From the NCBI RefSeq assembly GCF_000512585.2, contig NC_089241.1, positions 3,800,001 to 3,864,000 of the forward strand: 64,000 nucleotides of DNA, in the 5' to 3' direction. How positions within the stretch are numbered: position 1 is the stretch's first letter; each line of letters begins with the position of its first letter. Below, in pieces: positions 12,601 through 24,829 of the stretch. Under the pieces are notes generated by a model. It had not been told where the DNA came from. It saw only the letters and a list, made by a program, of their open reading frames with translations, and did no database searches. A program made the translations under genes and the position numbers. The DNA is from Kwoniella bestiolae CBS 10118. Its lineage: Eukaryota; Basidiomycota; Tremellomycetes; Tremellales; Cryptococcaceae.

Positions 12601-15600
12601 TCTCTTCTTTTGCCCCTCCTCCATCGGTTTACCTGTCCGAACGTTGCAGTTAGAGTGGTATCACCATAGACAAAAGTGATAGTGAAGAGAACGAATGCTG
12701 ATTTTCCTTTCATGTGGATAGAGGCCTCACCCGACTCCTATTCCACATAGCCCTCAGATCCCTATGTCAAGGGTCCGACGAACTCCTCTTCCTCGAAGAA
12801 CCCATCGATACATTCACGAAAGAAATCGAATTGACCGATACTTCACGATCGTTCACTGAAAATTACCTGAAATCTTTCAGGGAACCATTACCCTCTGATG
12901 AGAGTGAGGCGCTTCTTCAGGATCGTCTCGAGACTGGATGGCTGGCCTGGGGTAAGAAGATTGAGGTTTCGAGGTTGAGCAGGTGGGACGAGGAGATTTG
13001 GGAGTGCGAGGATGGGTCCAAGCCTGGTAGGGATCTGATTGAGGGGATGTGGAGGAAGGAGGGATGGTGGAGGAAGGTGAGCCATCTTCTTCTGCTGGGT
13101 CGATTTACACGAGGATTCTCTTATCTCTATATATATCTCCTTCGGATCTGTTTTTGTTTCGCTTTACATTGTCCTGCTCGTTTCCTTGACTCCTCGCGCA
13201 CTATTCCTTTTCTTGTCGCTTTTCAGGGAGATCGCTTTTGGAAGCTTGAGGCTGATCTGATACATCCATTGACCAGGTCGCAGACCACTGGGCTCAAGAA
13301 TCAGAGCGAAACTACCCCTCAGCCACACATATCGATTTCATCCTTGCCCTCACCCAGTTATACGGTCCGCCGATCTACCACTGTATCAAACCTATAATCG
13401 AGGAATACCTGACAGAGATGGAGTCTACCAAAGTGTACGACAGACATAAGACCAGAGCTATGTGGGAGTTCTTAGCTGGTCTAGTACGAGGCTCGATGGA
13501 ATGGTCTGGGAAGGACAGGAAGGACTTCTGGGTTTGGTTCGAAGGGAAGTTGCCGGAGTTGTTCGGGAATATTAGACATGATACGATCAAGTGGGTTTTG
13601 TCCTTCAGTCTCTCTGCCTGAAGATTTCATGCACTGCCTTGTGACATTCTTATGGGACGCTTGTCCTGTCAAAGAAACGCTGACACTGATTGACATGTTT
13701 GCTTGTCTAGATGCTGGGATATCTCAGTCGAATACATACTATGTGATCAGGACCCGAGAAGGTTCAAGCCTTTAGTCGATTTCTGTATTAACACGGCCCT
13801 CAATGCCGATTTCCAAGGAGGATCAGCGTTCGATCGTGAGCTGCCTTTTCATCCTCGGGACCATGATTAGCTGACGAGTGCAAATTCTTGTAGTGGCACG
13901 AAGAGTCCAACTCGTCAGATCGGTCATCCGATGCTTGCAATGGCGGTTCAACGCTTGGGCAGATGAATTTGCTGAACTGTACTTCAAGTCTATCTCTTGC
14001 CCCTATGCGGAAGTAAGGGGATTGATGGCGTCTGTTCTGAATGCTATCGACCAATTGAAGGTATGTCTATCAACTCATTTCGAAAAACAAGTTGCTAATA
14101 AAACCGGATCGTCAGTTCTACCCATCTTACCCATCCGTCGGAGCTTTGACAGCAGAGATCCTTTCCGACCCATCTGACGAGAAAGATCTCATGCACATCA
14201 GAAGCGGTCTCTTCATGCCTCAACTCCAAGAAATAGTGGAATCGCTCCCAAAATGGAAAGAGGATAGACCACATGGTCCTAAAGCTGTGTTGTCCACTCA
14301 TGACACTGCGGCTCTGACAGGTTAGCTAGATTGTCCAGTTTGAGTGTGCAACAGACAGCTGACGATGATTGTGATTTAGCTTTGAGCTGGTTGTCAGTCG
14401 AGCTTTCAGATGTCCATGCTGTAGCTACTTTCCCATATATCATCTCTATCCTGTAAGTTCATTTGCCTGTATTGCGTCCGCCCGGAAATGTCTTGCTGAT
14501 GGCTGTCAAACAGACCTGCGATCTTCGAGTTGAGGGATTTAAACGATAATGCCGATCTTCAGCGAACAGCTGGAAGGCTATTGGCTGTTATAACTTCGAT
14601 CACTCCGGCTCTGGACCTGATAGAGCCTTTGATGGAGTCTTTGATCAGCATCCTACAGAACTCTACGGTGAGTATTCTAGCATTACCTCCTAGTGCGATT
14701 TAATGGACCGAAGATTCGGATGATGCTGATCTGTGTGAACGATTATGCTTAGTCTTGGCGGACTAAGATGCACAGTATGCCTGTCTTGAGTTTGATATAC
14801 TTCAGGAACCTTTCGTTGTTATCTGAACCATGTAAAGCTAAATGCTTAGATGTGAGTTGTGATATCCTCTGTCAATTTGCGGAAGGATGTGGACTGATGA
14901 GTTCATGTTTTAGGTTGTGTCGGCGTGTTTGAGAGATCCTAATCAGGAAGTACGAGAGATGGCTTCGGCGTAAGTTATCTCAGCTTTCCCCATTCCACTA
15001 GCTATATTGATTGCATAAGCTGATAAATATGCTTGTGCACAGCACTCTGAGTGGTTTTTTGCGATGTTCTCAACGAAGTATGGTAGTCGTCCTGAAAGAT
15101 CGATTTACACGAGAGATCAAATCTACTGTCCTACCCAAACGAAGGGATGCACCTGGTCAGATCAACCCCGAATATCAGGCTAAATTGGTGCAGCTCCATG
15201 GTGCTGTTCTGGGAGCTACGGCTTTGTGAGTTGAATTCCCATGAATTGATATCATAAGATATATAGCTGATAGATGTATTGCTTGAATAGGGTCGAAGCG
15301 TTCCCTTATACTGTCCCTAAATTCATACGTACGTCTCAGGTTCGCCTCAGCTAATCGGTTCTCATTAAAGTACAAGCTGATGATTTCTGTTGGTCGTTTG
15401 CTAGCTAAATTACTCGCCGATGTACTTGCTCCTAGAGTATCTGATCCTGCACCTATATCGACAACTATCAGATCATGCGTTGCTGTAAGCTCACAATCAC
15501 TTTTTTTCCATCTCGAGGTGGATTAGCTAACGAAGTGATTGGTATAGTCGTTCAAGAGGACTCACGAGAAGTATCAAGATAAATTTACAGAAGATGAATT

Positions 15601-15717
15601 GAGTGCTATGAATTACGCTCAGGCGGGTAATTCATATTGTACGTTCACGTTCACTTTCCAAATTGTCATTACGAGGTATGATAAACATACTGATTCATCG
15701 AGTCTGTAGATGCGTAA
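6665..15717 (+). CDS. BLM10: Proteasome activator Blm10/PA200
   Basis: A very large gene (about 2,000 residues, some 25-30 exons) encoding a HEAT-repeat solenoid. Diagnostic stretches include LPYDVESLAEMDDKLELI, YDFRIPWRPLYDALYFELFP, FRLWHGLNSGLWDDQ, RGTWILCFPTLFDALQPG and LGGAHHENKAS-like repeats further on. The C-terminus is Ser-Tyr-Tyr-Ala. The Tyr-Tyr-Ala is the HbYX-type motif by which Blm10/PA200 inserts between alpha subunits of the 20S proteasome and opens its gate, so its presence settles the family. Blm10 caps core particles in nucleus and cytosol, helping assembly and peptide or acetyl-histone degradation. The start at 6665 gives an in-frame join through intron 1 (6846-7008, with a TA microsatellite). 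Two introns are unusually long (12488-12720 and 13077-13276). The last exon is 8 nt (15710-15717). Function is certain; some internal exon borders are not. Confidence 0.93.
6881..6904. repeat. (TA)12 microsatellite in BLM10 intron 1
   Basis: Twelve perfect TA units lie in the first intron of BLM10. Similar runs sit in the TOF1/TRZ1 promoter and just before the gene at 30042, so this is a common simple repeat here. Confidence 0.95.
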
Positions 15718-16183
15718 ACGATGCTGGTGAAAAAGTGAAAGAAATGAAATCAGTACCTTGACAGTGGAATTTGAATGAAATTGATCGTAATGTATCATGT
15801 GAACGGACTAGACTTGAGGAATATAGCACAAACAAAGACATACGGAAGAAGAGGAAGAGCAAGAAGTACTTTGTTTATATACCCTGTTTGAGATATATTC
15901 ATGCATGTTAATCATTATTTGGGTGTACTGTATTCCAACGAGTCATTCCACAATCGAAGATGTGAGGTGGTCTGTCTGACAGTCAACCTCTCGCTCCAAC
16001 CTTTCAAATGATCCTTTCGAGCTGCTGTGCTGTACTCGTACCGCATCTTGCCATCTAACTCAGATCTCACCTACCACGATCACCTTGATGAAGACATGTC
16101 TTCTCCGTGATGCCACAGCATCATCATCATCTTCCTCTTCGCCACGATTCGGTATATAAACGCTGCTAAAAGCTGAATCTTCC
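15718..16183. other. BLM10 3' flank and 5S upstream region
   Basis: Non-coding sequence of 466 bp. The left part should be BLM10 3' UTR. The right part contains the TATA-like element that belongs to the 5S rRNA gene. No open frame of note was seen. Confidence 0.6.
16153..16160 (+). promoter_or_regulatory. TATA-like box upstream of the 5S rRNA gene
   Basis: TATATAAA begins 31 bp before the inferred 5S start. Upstream TATA boxes at this distance are used by Pol III in some fungi (shown in fission yeast). The position fits; use in this organism is inferred. Confidence 0.5.
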
Positions 16184-16301
16184 ATCTACGGCCATAGAAC
16201 CTAAAAAACGTCGGGTCCCGTCAGCTCCCCGTAACTAAGTTGGGTATCGCTCGGTTAGTACCAAGGTGGGGGACCACTTGGGAATCCCGGGTGCTGTAGT
16301 T
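16184..16301 (+). rRNA. 5S ribosomal RNA
   Basis: The sequence begins ATCTACGGCCATAG and carries the internal hallmark GGTTAGTACCAAGGTGGGGG, followed by GACCACTTGGGAATCCCGGG and ending GTGCTGTAGT. Helix I pairs CTACGGC with GCTGTAG, helix II pairs ACCTAA with TTGGGT, and helix III pairs CGGG with CCCG, so the fold is intact. About 118 nt, the usual length. Internal Pol III control elements lie inside the gene, and a T-run follows at once. It stands alone between protein genes, not in an rDNA repeat within this window. Ends may be off by one or two bases. Confidence 0.95.
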
Positions 16302-16305
16302 TTTT
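16300..16305 (+). terminator. Pol III T-run terminator of the 5S gene
   Basis: Six consecutive T residues directly at the end of the 5S sequence form the standard RNA polymerase III termination signal on the coding strand. Confidence 0.8.
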
Positions 16306-16603
16306 GCTTGTGTCACTTTCACATCAAAGTGATTCTGCTGAACAGAGCGAGAAGCTTCAGACATGACATTGATGTCGTGCAGCGGATGAATCGGGTATCG
16401 TGCAGGGTTATCTGTGTTTGTGTGTGTTGATGGGAGGATTCGATGTAACGCGCCTCGCCTCCACTCGCTCGGACCTTGTTACTAGAGCATCGGAAGCTGA
16501 TGCTCTCACTTATCTTCTCTCTCACCAGAAATCCATGGTCGTGAGAACGATACCAACCCTCACTGAATTGATAAACAGCAGCATAGACTTTCGCTACCAC
16601 TCC

Positions 16604-17264
16604 TCACGCACTGGGCAGAGTCTGAGCCTGCTCTGCTCCTGAGATAGGTGGCAGTGCTGTGAATCTATTTCTGACGAACAACTCAGCTCCGAAGGGGATC
16701 GTTTGAAAGTCGGGCAAGTTGCCAGTCACTGGTGGAAGTAGATCAGCACGCATGTACAGTATGCATGTCGTTGATGAATCGAGTGGGAAAAGGGACTTGC
16801 GGATGACTATGTTATCTCCAAATGTGATTGATTTCTGAGCGATGGCTGAGCCGCATTTCGGGCAGAACATACGAGTTACTACGGCGATCCAAGTCAAGTT
16901 AGTTCATGCATACAAAGCAGAGTTCCAACAGAGACAGGGGGCGTACCGATGTTCCCGCTGGGACCTTTGGAATCGTACGTCTGGATCCTTCCGTTGGACT
17001 GATACCGTTCAGCCAGTATACTACAAGTGAAATTCAACGTTCACAACTTACCTCAACGTCTGATATCTTGGGTAGAATGCAGGTGGAAAAGGCAGAGCCT
17101 GTAGTTTTCTTACAGTCCTCACCTTCCCGGATAAATCAGCTCATATGCCTTCGGATGGGGAAGGGGGAATGACTGTACGCACAATGACAGGCATATTGGA
17201 CATCATGGGTGGAGAGTACCTTGATAGTCACCGATCCGCAGTAACATGATCCCACGTGAGGCAT
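16604..17264 (-). CDS. GFA-family (CENP-V/GFA domain) zinc protein
   Basis: The start MPHVGSCYCGSVTIKV is followed, across introns, by YACHCEDCKKTTGSAFSTC, then NGRIQTYDSKGPSGN and RMFCPKCGSAIAQKS. The Cys pattern CxC, CxxC and CPKCG is the zinc-binding signature of the glutathione-dependent formaldehyde-activating (GFA/CENP-V) fold. The C-terminal part reads PFGAELFVRNRFTALPPISG, also typical. About 160-180 residues, one domain. The true substrate of most fungal GFA proteins is unknown, so formaldehyde activation should not be assumed. It is divergent from ATG22. The last exon is open without stops from 16897 to the end; whether a further intron lies near 16770 is uncertain. Confidence 0.85.
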
Positions 17265-17899
17265 GGTGGGGGACCGATTAGATTAGATAAGTTAACGTTG
17301 ATTGAAGTGGGCTGATATGAATGAGGATTTTGAGGTGTTGGGTTTAATGATTGAGGACCGACAAGATTGGGAAGCACAGTTAGTATTTGACTCGTGGGTA
17401 GGTGCGTAGAGTGTAGACCGTCTTCGGACACAAAATCAGGCTGAAGCGTGATTAGGTCTTCAAGAACATGTGTTACATTTGAGCGCTTGCCCTCCCTCCC
17501 TCCCTCCTTGTTCCCTAGCTTTGTCACGCACTTTTGCGAACCGGGACACCGACCAGAGATGCACACAAGTTGACGACACGAGTGTTCCGTGCGAAGGCTA
17601 AGCTATGCCACATCCCGATGAGTCATATATATATGCACAAACAACCTCCACTCGCACTGATCACTCGCTCGTGTGTCTCTCTTTCGGCGGTGCGGTGATG
17701 GTCAGATGAAAAATCAAACATCCTTACTAGTACCAATAATCCCTTGATCATACATTAGCTCCCCCACACTCTATCATGTCATATCTCTTTATATCCTCGA
17801 CATACAATTGTCAGCGAACACCGCGTTAAACGGTAATCAGCGAAGGAAGTTACAGCGTTCCGACGCGATATCCGACATCCATCCGACATATCTGGAAAT
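17265..17899. promoter_or_regulatory. Divergent promoter GFA gene / ATG22
   Basis: Non-coding sequence between two start codons. It contains the four-run C tract at 17490-17507 (G-quadruplex-forming on the minus strand) and a short TA run near 17624-17634. No RNA gene was seen. Confidence 0.55.
17490..17507 (-). repeat. (CCCT)n tract, potential G-quadruplex on the minus strand
   Basis: Four CCC runs separated by single T bases, then CC. The minus strand therefore reads GGG-A four times over, an ideal short-loop parallel quadruplex motif. It lies about 225 bp upstream of the start of the minus-strand GFA gene, on that gene's sense strand. Confidence 0.85.
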
Positions 17900-20140
17900 A
17901 TGACTTCCTCAAAAGTACCTCATCCGCACGTCAGAGCGTGGTATGCGTATTCGTTCGCTGCAGAGGTGTTCACAGCTTGTGCACTGGTGAGCATTCCCTC
18001 CTCGCACTTGGACAAGGAACGCAAACATTGATATCCTTCTGGATCACTTGTACAGGCCATCTTTCTACCCATAACGCTCGAGCGTGAGTCTACCGCTTCT
18101 CTTATATTTTGAACGGTGCGGTCCCATACTCATACTATATCTCGTAAACAGAATTAGCCAAAGAGATAGGGTACTACGCTCCCGAATATACCGAGCCATG
18201 CGTTATCGGTGGTGAGCCCAATGTAGGACACAAAAGGATGTGTAAAGCCAGGATACTTGGTGCATGGGTAGATCCCGCTTCTTTTAGGTGCGTGATCTCA
18301 GCTAATTCATTGTCGCTTTTGAGAGAAAGATAGCTGACTATACGATACAATAATTAGCATGTACGTCAAGTCTGTTGCTGTAGCTATTCAAGGGGTGTGT
18401 ATCATCTCGATAGGTCCATTGGCAGATTCTCGTGAGTGATAGCCAGGCGGACCTCCATATACCGTCATTGTTCATTTGACTGCACCTTGTCGACGCACCC
18501 ACTAACCTATTGATCTAGCTTATTGGCGAAAACGACTCCTATTCCTCTGTACATATATTGGCTCCTTCTCCGCCATCCTCTTCCTCCTTTTCCCTTCTGC
18601 TCCCAATGCTCCGTTAGTCCTTCTCGCGGGACTATTATTCATCATCGGTAATATCGCATACGCAGTGGGTACAGTGTGTAGTAACGCGTTCCTACCGGTC
18701 TTGGCAAGGGAAGATGAAGATGTTCAAACAGCACTGAAGAAATCGACAACCATACGATCAGAGGATGAGATAGATGATACGGTAGAACGCGGAAGAACGA
18801 GTTTGGCCGACGAGGGACAGAACCTCATTCCGAATGGTCTCAATACAGCTGTCAGAGCAATATCAGCTGGAGATCTAGCGGAATCAGATCCCGTCATTGC
18901 ATCAGCAGGAACAGGGAGGAACACGCATTATGAGGCTTTACTATCTTTGACGATCTCGAGACTGTCCTCGGTGGGAATTGCTATAGGGTTTATCTCGGGC
19001 GTTTCTGCCCTTGCGTTACTCCTCATTCCGGTGATACTCCTGAAAGGCAATACGTTTTCTCTGAGGTTGGCCATTGGATTAAGTGGAGTGTGGTGGGGTG
19101 TGTTCACTATTCCAACTTGGATCGGTCTACCTTCAGGAGACAAGGAAGAGGGCCAGAGAGAACAGAAGACCTTCAAGGACGCGTGGAAGAGGATTGGCAA
19201 CTTGATTAGACCGAGGGAAATTAGGAGTTTACCGAATTTGTATATCTTCTTGTTTGCTTGGATATTCTTATCTGATGGTGAGTCCTCCATATTTTCTGCT
19301 GCGGACCAGAATCACTCCCGTTGGCCAAGTACCGCTACAATGCAATTGATTTCGAGCGACTAATTTCTGTTCGGGCTATTCCAGGCTTCCACACAATCAC
19401 CTACACCTCCATCTTATTCTGTAAAAGCGTCTTATCCTTGTCCCCCTCCGAAACCATCCTTATCGGTATCCTCGTCCAATTCGCAGCTGTCATCTCTTCC
19501 ATGGTGGTACCCAAGATCCAACATCGGTTGAGTAAAACCAACTTCAATATCCTTTTCCTGGCGGTCTTGGCGGGAGGTCTGATACCTGTGTATGCCTGTG
19601 TGGGATTGATATTGCGCTTGAACGTTCTTAGCACGAAGGTGGAGATGTTCATCTTGGCTGGATGGTTCGGCTTGGTGAGTCATCTCGATTCTCATACATC
19701 CCTACTTGATGGGCAATACTGATTCTGCACATTGTTTTTTAGGTATTCGGGCCTTTCTTGAGTTACTCCCGAGCAGTATACACCGAGCTCATCCCACCTG
19801 TACGTCCCATCGAGCTATCATCCCAAGACGTATACCTATGCTCATACGTCGTTATTGATACACACAGGGCCACGAATCAACCTTCTTCTCCTTATTCGCA
19901 TTTACCGACAAATCCGCATCATTCATCGGTCCAGCCGCTGTGGGGCTGATCTCTGATCTCACTGGGAATCTACGATATGGATTTATCTTTTTGCTGATCA
20001 TGTTGACGATTCCTGTACCTGTTTTATTGCGAGTGAGCGTGAGGAAGGGGAAGGATGATGCGCAGAGGTGGAGTGAGAGTAGGCTGGGTAGTAGATCTAA
20101 TGAAGACAATGAGGAAGGTGTGGGTTTGTTAGCTGAATGA
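17900..20140 (+). CDS. ATG22: Vacuolar amino acid effluxer Atg22
   Basis: The start MTSSKVPHPHVRAWYAYSFA leads into AAEVFTACALAIFLPITLE, the canonical Atg22 N-terminus. ARILGAWVDPASFSMYVKS and the membrane segment LVLLAGLLFIIGNIAYAVGT follow. About 12 membrane segments of the major facilitator type are seen, with a long hydrophilic central loop (about residues 210-270, acidic with DDTVERGRTS). The end has HESTFFS..FAFTDKSAS and GPAAVGLISDLTGNLRYG, the most conserved part of the family, before an acidic cytosolic tail. Atg22 releases amino acids from the vacuole after autophagic breakdown. At least six introns. Length (about 590 residues) is normal. I am confident of the family; the substrate in this species is inferred. 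Confidence 0.92.
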
Positions 20141-20306
20141 GTCGAGTATGAAATGGAAAGGTATCTTGGAGTCGATGAAGGATGGATGTTCTCGGACATA
20201 GAGGGATCGGATAGATTTGCACAGTGGATCAAGTACGATCAATGCATATCACAACATTCAACATCATACATTACTGCCTACATACAGTCAATCTGATTAT
20301 GACACA

Positions 20307-23300
20307 TCAATCATCGGAATCAGAATCAACTATCCTCTTCACCTTGCCTATCGAAAGTCTAGCCGTGGATTGAGGTGGCGACGCATCATCGTCATCTTCG
20401 CTGAGTTGACTGTCTAGCGGAGCAAGCGAAGGTCTTTTCCTTCTTCTCGTCGTCGTATCTTCGTCCTCGCTATCACTGTCCATCGCCACATCCTCCACAT
20501 CTTCGTCCTCTAATCCATCGAATACCTGAGACGAAGCCGGTAACGACGATCCACGCATGACCTCATCCTCATCTTCATCCACCTCTTTATCCTTACCCTT
20601 ACCCTTCCTCTTCCTCTTCCTAGTGCCATTACTCAACATCACATTCCCCTGCTCCTTCGCCAGCGCATTCATCTCATCCCGTAACTCCCTCTCCCTCTCA
20701 AAGAACGCCCTGGTAACTTCCGGATCCTCATCATCTGAATCTTCAATGAACGCAGCACTCTTAAACGTCTGCATCTCTTTCACTTTCTGTACCTTCTTCT
20801 TCCTCTCTTTTACCTTCTTAACTCTCATTACGAGCTCACCAGTATCTGAGTCTAGTTCCATATCTGATAATCCCGGTGTACCCGACTCGGACCTTTGTCT
20901 TCTTGTTCTTGGTGGACGACGTCGTCTTAAGAGGTCTTTCGGGTCTTCTGAGAGGTCTGGAGGAGATTCGAGGTACTGTTCTAATGCTCCTAGGGAAGTT
21001 GAGAGGGATGAGGGGATTATACTGGAGGGCATGAACCATTTGGTAGTCTCGTTTGTATCTGGTCCAGATGCGGCTAAGTCATCAGGATGAACCATGTCGA
21101 ATGCTAGGAGTCGGAGCATTAATCGGAAGTGTGAGTCTTTGTCCACTGCCATCTTGAGTGAATCGGTAGAGGGGTCAAGGTCTACGAACAATCGAGGTAT
21201 TATTAGCTCAACGGTATCACGATTGTTTGCATACCTCTTAGCTCACCATACTGTGCAAACTTCTCAATAGCTTCTTTACTTGGACCAGCAAAGTTTCTAG
21301 GTCTGACCTCATCCTCATCATCACTATCATCGTGTCCACGTAAAGCAGCATCCTCGCCATCGGTAGCTATGACGACCTCCGTCCGTGCTGCGAGGACTTC
21401 TTCGAGGACCTGACGCAGGAATAAAGTCAGTTTTTGTAGTTCAGATGGTCGGAGACAGTCTGTAGCTCTCGGCAGGATGTACGATGACGACTCACCTCGA
21501 TAATCCATTTGATCCAATCCTCATGATCCTCCTTCAACAAGATAGCAACGGTAATTTCCATCTGCTTGGACCAGGACAACTTCTTATTCTTCTTAAACTC
21601 AATCTCAGCTTGACCCATCTGCCACAACATAACGATTCAGCTTCGACAAGTAAATGGTCAATATTAGGCAGACAGCAACTGACCTTCTCCTGGATCCTCT
21701 TCCTCTGTCCGCCCATCCCATCATCACTCTCCTCATCACTCTTATAACTACTAATCCCCTTCCACTTGCTCTTAGACTTACTTCCAAACGCTTCGACAAT
21801 GAGGAATGGATCGTCCGCAACTCTTTTGAAGAACTTTCGCAGGATGAAGTTGATTAGTTGGGATAGATCTTTCGAGGATTCCGCCTTGGGAAGAGTATGG
21901 GAGGAATCGATTATCTGTCTGAAGAGGTTGAGGGTTGATACCTATCATAATTTATCAATCAAACATCATTGTGAGCAATTCAGTTCCACCATTTGCATTG
22001 CAGGATCTAGATCCGGTGAAGGGGATCATCAACCTCGCTCACCTGGAAATACAGCCCCTCAGCCTGCGCTTTGATGACCTGCCTATGCATCAGTCCTACG
22101 ACCCTCTTCATCTGCTCGGGATCATCGAAGTCTCGATATCTTGATAAGAACGATAACAGAGTATTCGTCACAGGTTCAGAGGCGAATCTCTGACAACACA
22201 ACATAAGATGTCAGTTGACATACTTAGGATTATCTTTGGAAGAGTGGCTGGTAGACATACCCTTTCAAACGTCTTGAACGTGAACGCATGTTCAGCATAA
22301 CTCGGAGCCTCTTTATCAGGCTGTAAAGCCTCTTCCTCTTCGTTTCCGTATTCCTCTGGCATGCCACTTCCATCTGGATTTGGCTCGTTGGACTGTTCAG
22401 CTTCCTTTCGTTTCTTACGCGCGGCTTTCTTTTTACGTATAAACATGAATGCTTTGTTCTTGGAGTATTTCTCTAACATCCTCAGGAGGACATAAGCGAA
22501 ATGAATGACCGAGTCGAGATACCTACATAAAAAACCATCATCAGCTGTTTTCATTGGTACTTCAACTGAGAGGAAAGAACAGCTCACGCTACAGATTGGT
22601 CCTTATACTGCGATATGACTGAAAGCGAGGAGTCGAGTATATCACCGTTGTAGTATAGATTGTCCTGAACGATCTCAGCCACTTCTACATCTTCCTGTTC
22701 GCCTGAGGTTGCCATGGCGTCAAGGAGCAGAAGCTATAAAGTATATCGAATGGTCAGGATATATATTCGCCCAATACAAAGAGAATGTCAATTCACGATC
22801 TGCGTGAAGCAGTCCAAACTAGCCTGCAGCTCCGTCCAAGCGGGTGGCTAATCGTTGCCTGTTAGCTCTTTCACTCCTCGCACAAGATATTCTCACTCAC
22901 TTTATCATCCATGGAACTCTTCATCCGAGAGAACAACCATCGGACCGAATCCATCTCCGCCATCTCAGCTACCAATCCAAGAGAGAGCTCGTATTCCTTC
23001 TTTCCTTTCTCTTCCTCTTTATGCCGCAAGACCAGTAGATACTCAATGAAAAATCGCGTGAGGTAGAATGTCCGCACGTTATCTGTGGGACGGATTTTGC
23101 TTCGTTCCATTCGTATATCACGTAAGATCGATTGGAAGAAGGCTATATATCGAGAATGTAAGCTTGACCTTATTCAAATTCAGAGGCATGGGACAGCTTA
23201 CTATTGAAGCATGACTCGATGAATGATTTAGCTAGTGACTGTAATGTCCTCATGGCATCTGGGCTGAAATTGATAATTTGGGTCAACTCGTCCTATCGTC

Positions 23301-24829
23301 ATTGCTTGTCAGCTTTCGATGAGACCTTGACGCTGACAACTAAGCTGACTAACCACTTTCTTAGCCTTCTGAGCTCGCTTTCGCTTCACTTCATCCAATA
23401 TCGCACCTGCATTAGCAGCGATGGCATTTTGCTTGTGTAATACGACTTTTTGTTCTCCCTATGACCATACAATTTCATCACGTCAGCTTTACCTTCTCTT
23501 ACTACACAGATACGAAGAGCTTACAGCTCGCACCGCAACAGTTGTACCAAATCTCGAATGTCTAGTCATTCCCACTTTCGAAACCATAGCTTTCTGACGT
23601 TTCTCAGCGTCCAGTAATTTTGACAAGTTCTCCAATGGAGCCTATTGAGAACAGATCACTCAGCTGAGGTTTTAGTCATGAGGCGTGTCCAGCTAAATTT
23701 CCGTGACGAACTTACTCTATCTTGATCCTGTCCTAACTCTTTCGGCTTGACCGACCTGAATATTAGATGAAGTATATCCAATACCAGAACGTTGAAAAGG
23801 TTAAAATCTGATTTGTCCGCGCAAGATGCTAGTGTAAGGAGTAGTTGGAAATATGTGAGTTTGTTCATCTGGAGAATCAGAGTGGACTGAGGACAATCAT
23901 CGGATATCAGCTGAAATGTCGACGAAAAAGTCACGATCGACAGACGAACAGCTCACCTGCAGGTTCGCAAATTCCTCTTTTTCACCCGTAGCTGTACCTT
24001 CCGCTACGGTATCTTTTATAGCCAGCAAGTTTCGGATGACGTGTAAACCTAACGAGATGATCCTTTCGTCCTTCTCGTCTCTTCAATAGAAATCAGCTGC
24101 ACATCCGTCACAGTTGAGGGACTCATAAGTGAGCTAATCAACTCACTTTCGAGGTTTAGCCAGACTAGGCAGCATCAACGCCAGAAGACATCTTAACGGA
24201 CCACTCGTCTGCAGTATCAGAGCTTTGTATTCCAGCTGAGCTCTTAGCAATGATGCGTAATCCGTGACCACAGCAGGTTCGTCCTCCATCTCCTTCAGCT
24301 CGGAAGCTACATCTATAGGCCAGGTGAGAGCAGCGATGAGGTCACCTAGGAAGTTGGAAATGTACAACAACATCAGCACAATATCGGGAGTCGTACCGAT
24401 ATGATATTCTGTAATAATGAACTTCTAAATAGACTCACAAGCAACCAAAGCAACTTTCCTCCCCCACTCGCCCCGATCCGTACATTCCACCAACAGCGCC
24501 ACCAGCTCCCTCATCAAACCCGCCTTGGCCATACACCTCGCAACAGTCCTCTCATCATCCTCATCATCTTTCCTCCAAAGCTTCTTCAGATCCTTCAACA
24601 CGCCCAAAACACTATCACCGGGTCTATAGATGGTCTCGAACTTCCCTGATCCGGGTTTCGTCTCGATCTCTTCATACCCTCCCAAAGCAGCTACGAGCGA
24701 CTGTACGGCGGGGAGAAAGATCTCATACTTGTGTACGGGCTCTTCATCTAGTGAGGGAGATAATCTGTCGTCTAGGGTCTGGTATGGGTCCTGAGAGAGC
24801 GAAGGACCGGGGGAGTAGGTGTAGCTCAT
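20307..24829 (-). CDS. TOF1: Replication fork protection protein Tof1 / Timeless
   Basis: A long gene with about 15 exons. The N-terminus (MSYTYSPGPSLSQDPYQTLD, then LPAVQSLVAALGGYE and VLGVLKDLKKLWRKDDEDD) is the TIMELESS domain start. The C-terminal half contains the conserved KWFMPSSIIPSSL segment and ends in long acidic stretches with KRKRKGKGKDKE. Tof1/Swi1/Timeless with Csm3/Tipin forms the fork protection complex, holding helicase and polymerase together and signalling stalled forks in the nucleus. Estimated length about 1,150-1,200 residues, typical for fungal members. It is divergent from TRZ1 across 484 bp and convergent with ATG22 across 166 bp. The start is the first ATG after the last upstream stop that leads into conserved sequence. 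Confidence 0.9.

Noticed and set aside
20557..21090. Plus-strand 177-codon frame with a Ser run and hydrophobic stretches
   Set aside because: Antisense of the acidic, Asp/Glu- and Ser-rich tail of TOF1; the apparent membrane segment arises from complementing Lys/Glu codons.
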